Of a stretch of DNA of 41,791 nucleotides, positions 39,590 through 41,791 are shown piece by piece. The stretch spans positions 1 through 41,791 of the forward strand of contig CAZQNO010000024.1 of NCBI GenBank assembly GCA_964594775.1, given 5' to 3'. Under the pieces are notes generated by a model. The model searched no databases, was not told the DNA's origin, and saw only the letters and a list, made by a program, of their open reading frames with translations. Origin of the DNA: CAYFVU01 sp964594775 (lineage in GTDB: Bacteria > Spirochaetota > Spirochaetia > DSM-16054 > Sediminispirochaetaceae). Within the stretch, counting starts at the first letter, position 1. Every line of letters starts with the position of its first letter. The position numbers were made by a program, and so were the translations under genes.

Positions 39590-41728
39590 ATGAAACTGAA
39601 CGAACACACTCGGCCGCATCTGCAGGAGGAGCTCCTGCAGCGATTTTTGGAACTGAAGGATTCGGATATACGGATCCACACCCTCGAACAGGGTTTCGAG
39701 GCGGTTGACCGGGGACTACACAGCGGCGGGGCCATGTCCTCCGTCGTTCCTTTAGTCGCCCTCTACTACGGAGGGGTGATGGACTTTGACGTGGCGAATC
39801 CCACCGCGCCGCAGGACCTCTTTGTCCTGAGTAAGGGCCACGCAGTCGCCGCGATGGCATCGGTCTATGCCGACCTCGGCTACTTCGACCGGAGCCTGCT
39901 GAAGAACTCCCGTTCCTACGAGAGCATCCTCAACGGTCATCCCGGTCCGCTTCTGCCGGGGGTGCATCTGCCTACCGGACCGATGGGGCAGGGGATCTGC
40001 GTCGCCGAAGGGCTCGCCCTGGCGGGAAAGCGCGGCCCGGAATTCGACGTCTACGCCCTCACCGGCGACGGTGAGCTGCAGGAAGGGACGGTCTGGGAGG
40101 CGGTGATGTACTCCGCCGCGAAGAGGGTGGACAACTTCTGTGTTCTCATCGACAAGAACGGCGGGCAGCTGGACAATCCCCGGCAGAATACTTTTCCAAT
40201 GGATAACGTGGAGGGAGAACTGGAGGCTTTCGGCTTTTCCGTCTACTCGGTGGACGGGCGGAGTTACCGTGACCTGCTCGACGCCCTGCGGATATTCAAG
40301 TTCGGGCCCAGAGAGGGACGCCCTACGGCAATCGTCCTGCACACCGAAAAGGGCTACGGCGCCTTCTCCGAGTTCTTGGTGGGGCACAAGGTTACCCTCA
40401 CTGAAGAGGTGATGGAGAGCGAGCTGGCCCAGCAGCGTAGCAGGCGGCGCCGGCGGGAGGAGGCAATCCTCGAGTGTATCGGGGACGGCGAAACCGGAGC
40501 CGGTAAAAACCGGACCGGCGGAGACGCCGCTGCGTACGCAGAAGGCCTGGCCGCCCGGATGGGCTATAAGCTGGAGGGCCGGAAAGCTGCGAGCGGCGAG
40601 CAGTCTTCCGCCGCCGGCTCAACGGCGGCGGTCCTTGCCCTCGAAAAAAATCCCCTCATACGTCCGGCTCCGCCTCGGAACAAGCAGATCTCCTTCGACG
40701 TAAATGCGCTTCCCACGGTTCCCAAGGGGCAGCAGCGGCAGGCGAGCACGGTGATAGAGGAGGCGATGCGGACCTTCGCTGCAGACGAGCGGGTCTTTTC
40801 GGTGGACGCGGACCTCGCCTCCACCAGCGGCCTCGAAGCGGGAGTGGCGTATCGTGACCGAAGCAGGGCGTACAACGTCGGGATCGCCGAGGCGAACATG
40901 ATGGCAATCGGCGAGGCTTTCGCCATTCTCGGCGCAAACAGCTGGGTGAGCACCTTCTGTCCCTTCTTCAACTGGAACCTGATGCGCCGTATCGCCATCA
41001 ACCAGCAGGAGCGACTGGAGGTTATCGAAGCGGGGGGCGGGTGGCTCAGCAGGGGCCACGGTCTCGACCTCACCTTCCTCGCCACCGCCGCCAACTTCGA
41101 CACGAAGACCAACGGGGCCACCCACATGGGCAACGACGACATCCTCTTCTTCGAGCAGATCGGCGGTCTTTCGGTCATCGACACCTCCTGTGCGAAGCAG
41201 GTCTTAGAGGTCATGCGATGGATCATGGAGGGCAATCGGGGCCTGGTCTACCTGCGGATCATGCGTTCTCCGTCGGAGGTTCTCTACGCTGAGGACTACC
41301 GTTTTGCCTATGGAAAGGGACACCGCTTCGGCCTTTCCGCCGACCCCAATGCGGTGATTATTTCCAGCGGCCGAGGAGTGCACGAGGCCCTGGCGGCGGC
41401 GAAACTCTGTGACAAAAAGGGGATTGTAGTCGATGTGGTCGATATGCCGAGCGTGGATGCCGGTCTTCTCTGGGAACTCTATGAAAAGAAGAAACCGCTT
41501 CTCATCGCCGAACAGAACAACGGCCGCATCTGGAACGCCTTCCGCCGGGTCGTCTTTTCCCGCGGCGGCAGCTTCGATCCGGAGCTCCACCTACCGATCA
41601 ACGTTCTCGGTAAAGATGAGGCCCCGCGCTACATTCACTCGGGGACCTACGAGGAGTTGCTTGAACAGTATGGGCTTTCGGCAGAGGCGCTTTCCGGACG
41701 GGTGGAAGAGGCTGTTGGTAAGGGGTAA
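39590..41728 (+). CDS. Transketolase (full-length, both halves fused)
   Basis: A 712-aa ThDP enzyme transferring two-carbon ketol units. The N-terminal ThDP domain (about 1-280) has VLSKGHAVAAMASVYADLG, GPMGQGICVAEGLALAG and LTGDGELQEGTVWEA with the downstream Asn (DKNGGQL). The central PYR domain (about 380-550) has VFSVDADLASTSGLE and YNVGIAEANMMAIGEAFA, with the catalytic Glu in AEAN. A C-terminal domain follows (about 560-712). Between the first two lies a low-complexity Arg/Gly/Ala-rich linker (about 285-370) that is unusually long. AGGAAG precedes the ATG. A transketolase next to RpiB- and IolD-like genes suggests pentose/tetrose shuffling of the products. Confidence 0.93.
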   Translation: MKLNEHTRPHLQEELLQRFLELKDSDIRIHTLEQGFEAVDRGLHSGGAMSSVVPLVALYYGGVMDFDVANPTAPQDLFVLSKGHAVAAMASVYADLGYFDRSLLKNSRSYESILNGHPGPLLPGVHLPTGPMGQGICVAEGLALAGKRGPEFDVYALTGDGELQEGTVWEAVMYSAAKRVDNFCVLIDKNGGQLDNPRQNTFPMDNVEGELEAFGFSVYSVDGRSYRDLLDALRIFKFGPREGRPTAIVLHTEKGYGAFSEFLVGHKVTLTEEVMESELAQQRSRRRRREEAILECIGDGETGAGKNRTGGDAAAYAEGLAARMGYKLEGRKAASGEQSSAAGSTAAVLALEKNPLIRPAPPRNKQISFDVNALPTVPKGQQRQASTVIEEAMRTFAADERVFSVDADLASTSGLEAGVAYRDRSRAYNVGIAEANMMAIGEAFAILGANSWVSTFCPFFNWNLMRRIAINQQERLEVIEAGGGWLSRGHGLDLTFLATAANFDTKTNGATHMGNDDILFFEQIGGLSVIDTSCAKQVLEVMRWIMEGNRGLVYLRIMRSPSEVLYAEDYRFAYGKGHRFGLSADPNAVIISSGRGVHEALAAAKLCDKKGIVVDVVDMPSVDAGLLWELYEKKKPLLIAEQNNGRIWNAFRRVVFSRGGSFDPELHLPINVLGKDEAPRYIHSGTYEELLEQYGLSAEALSGRVEEAVGKG

Positions 41729-41750
41729 AATAGACGGTAAAGGAGGTCAT

Positions 41751-41791
41751 ATGGATATTAAGATAACCGTAGGTTCCACGGTATTGGACGC
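41751..41791 (+). CDS. Start of an unidentified protein, cut by the window end
   Basis: A strong ribosome site (AAGGAGG, 41740-41746) precedes ATG 41751. The visible product is MDIKITVGSTVLDA, too short to identify. It is 22 bases after the transketolase stop and probably belongs to the same operon. Confidence 0.6.
   Translation, partial: MDIKITVGSTVLD

Noticed and set aside
1..41791. tRNA, rRNA, CRISPR arrays, riboswitches, prophage or insertion sequences
   Set aside because: No cloverleaf, repeat-spacer pattern, transposase, integrase or recognisable riboswitch was found on either strand.

Overview
The window looks like part of a carbohydrate- and organic-acid-catabolism region from an anaerobic spirochaete, probably of the Spirochaeta/Sediminispirochaeta type. 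All three extracellular binding proteins end their signal peptide in the F-A-G-G-[KQE]-x-E pattern common in spirochaetal lipoproteins. A tungsten-type aldehyde:ferredoxin oxidoreductase, a radical-SAM sulfatase-maturase-like protein, a sodium-pumping biotin decarboxylase and a C_GCAxxG_C_C protein all point to an anaerobic lifestyle. The taxonomy is inferred from these signatures only. A 100-N gap at 6111-6210, flanked by an exact 55-base duplication, shows this is a draft or metagenome assembly.

Region 1 (117-9565, mostly +): two divergent paralogous GntR/FCD regulators face each other across a control region with a 24-bp palindrome. Downstream of the + strand regulator are a TIM-barrel epimerase, a tripartite tricarboxylate transporter (TctC-TctB-TctA), a second TIM-barrel epimerase broken by the gap, a Gfo/Idh/MocA dehydrogenase, a third TIM-barrel epimerase and a NagA-like deacetylase. 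This looks like one carboxylated-sugar uptake and breakdown operon.

Region 2 (9601-17600, -): a DeoR-type regulator precedes a ThDP enzyme of the acetolactate synthase family, a CoA-acylating aldehyde dehydrogenase, an FlK-like thioesterase and a complete Na+-translocating acyl-CoA decarboxylase (carboxyltransferase, gamma/delta anchor, biotin carrier, beta pump). The genes suggest an aldehyde -> acyl-CoA -> decarboxylation route that conserves energy as a sodium gradient.

Region 3 (17684-30441): L-fucose isomerase, a TIM-barrel epimerase and a GntR regulator (-) are divergent from a + operon of a TRAP transporter, an HpaI-family aldolase, a D-2-hydroxyacid dehydrogenase, an aldehyde:ferredoxin oxidoreductase, an IolB-like isomerase, a C_GCAxxG_C_C protein and a LarA-like protein. 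A 15-nt operator-like motif occurs in both control regions of this regulon.

Region 4 (30444-41791): an ABC sugar importer, a LacI regulator and a sulfatase-maturase-like radical-SAM enzyme (-) are divergent from an operon of IolD-like ThDP hydrolase, Gfo/Idh dehydrogenase, RpiB/LacAB isomerase, transketolase and a gene cut by the window end (+). The same 16-nt LacI-type operator sits beside both divergent promoters.

Overall, three different importer classes (TTT, TRAP, ABC), each beside its own regulator, feed sets of enzymes that resemble parts of inositol, 6-deoxy-sugar and sugar-acid pathways without matching a standard pathway. No RNA genes, insertion sequences, CRISPR arrays or phage genes were seen. 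No unexplained gene-free stretch exceeds 300 bases; positions 1-116 hold nothing recognisable.
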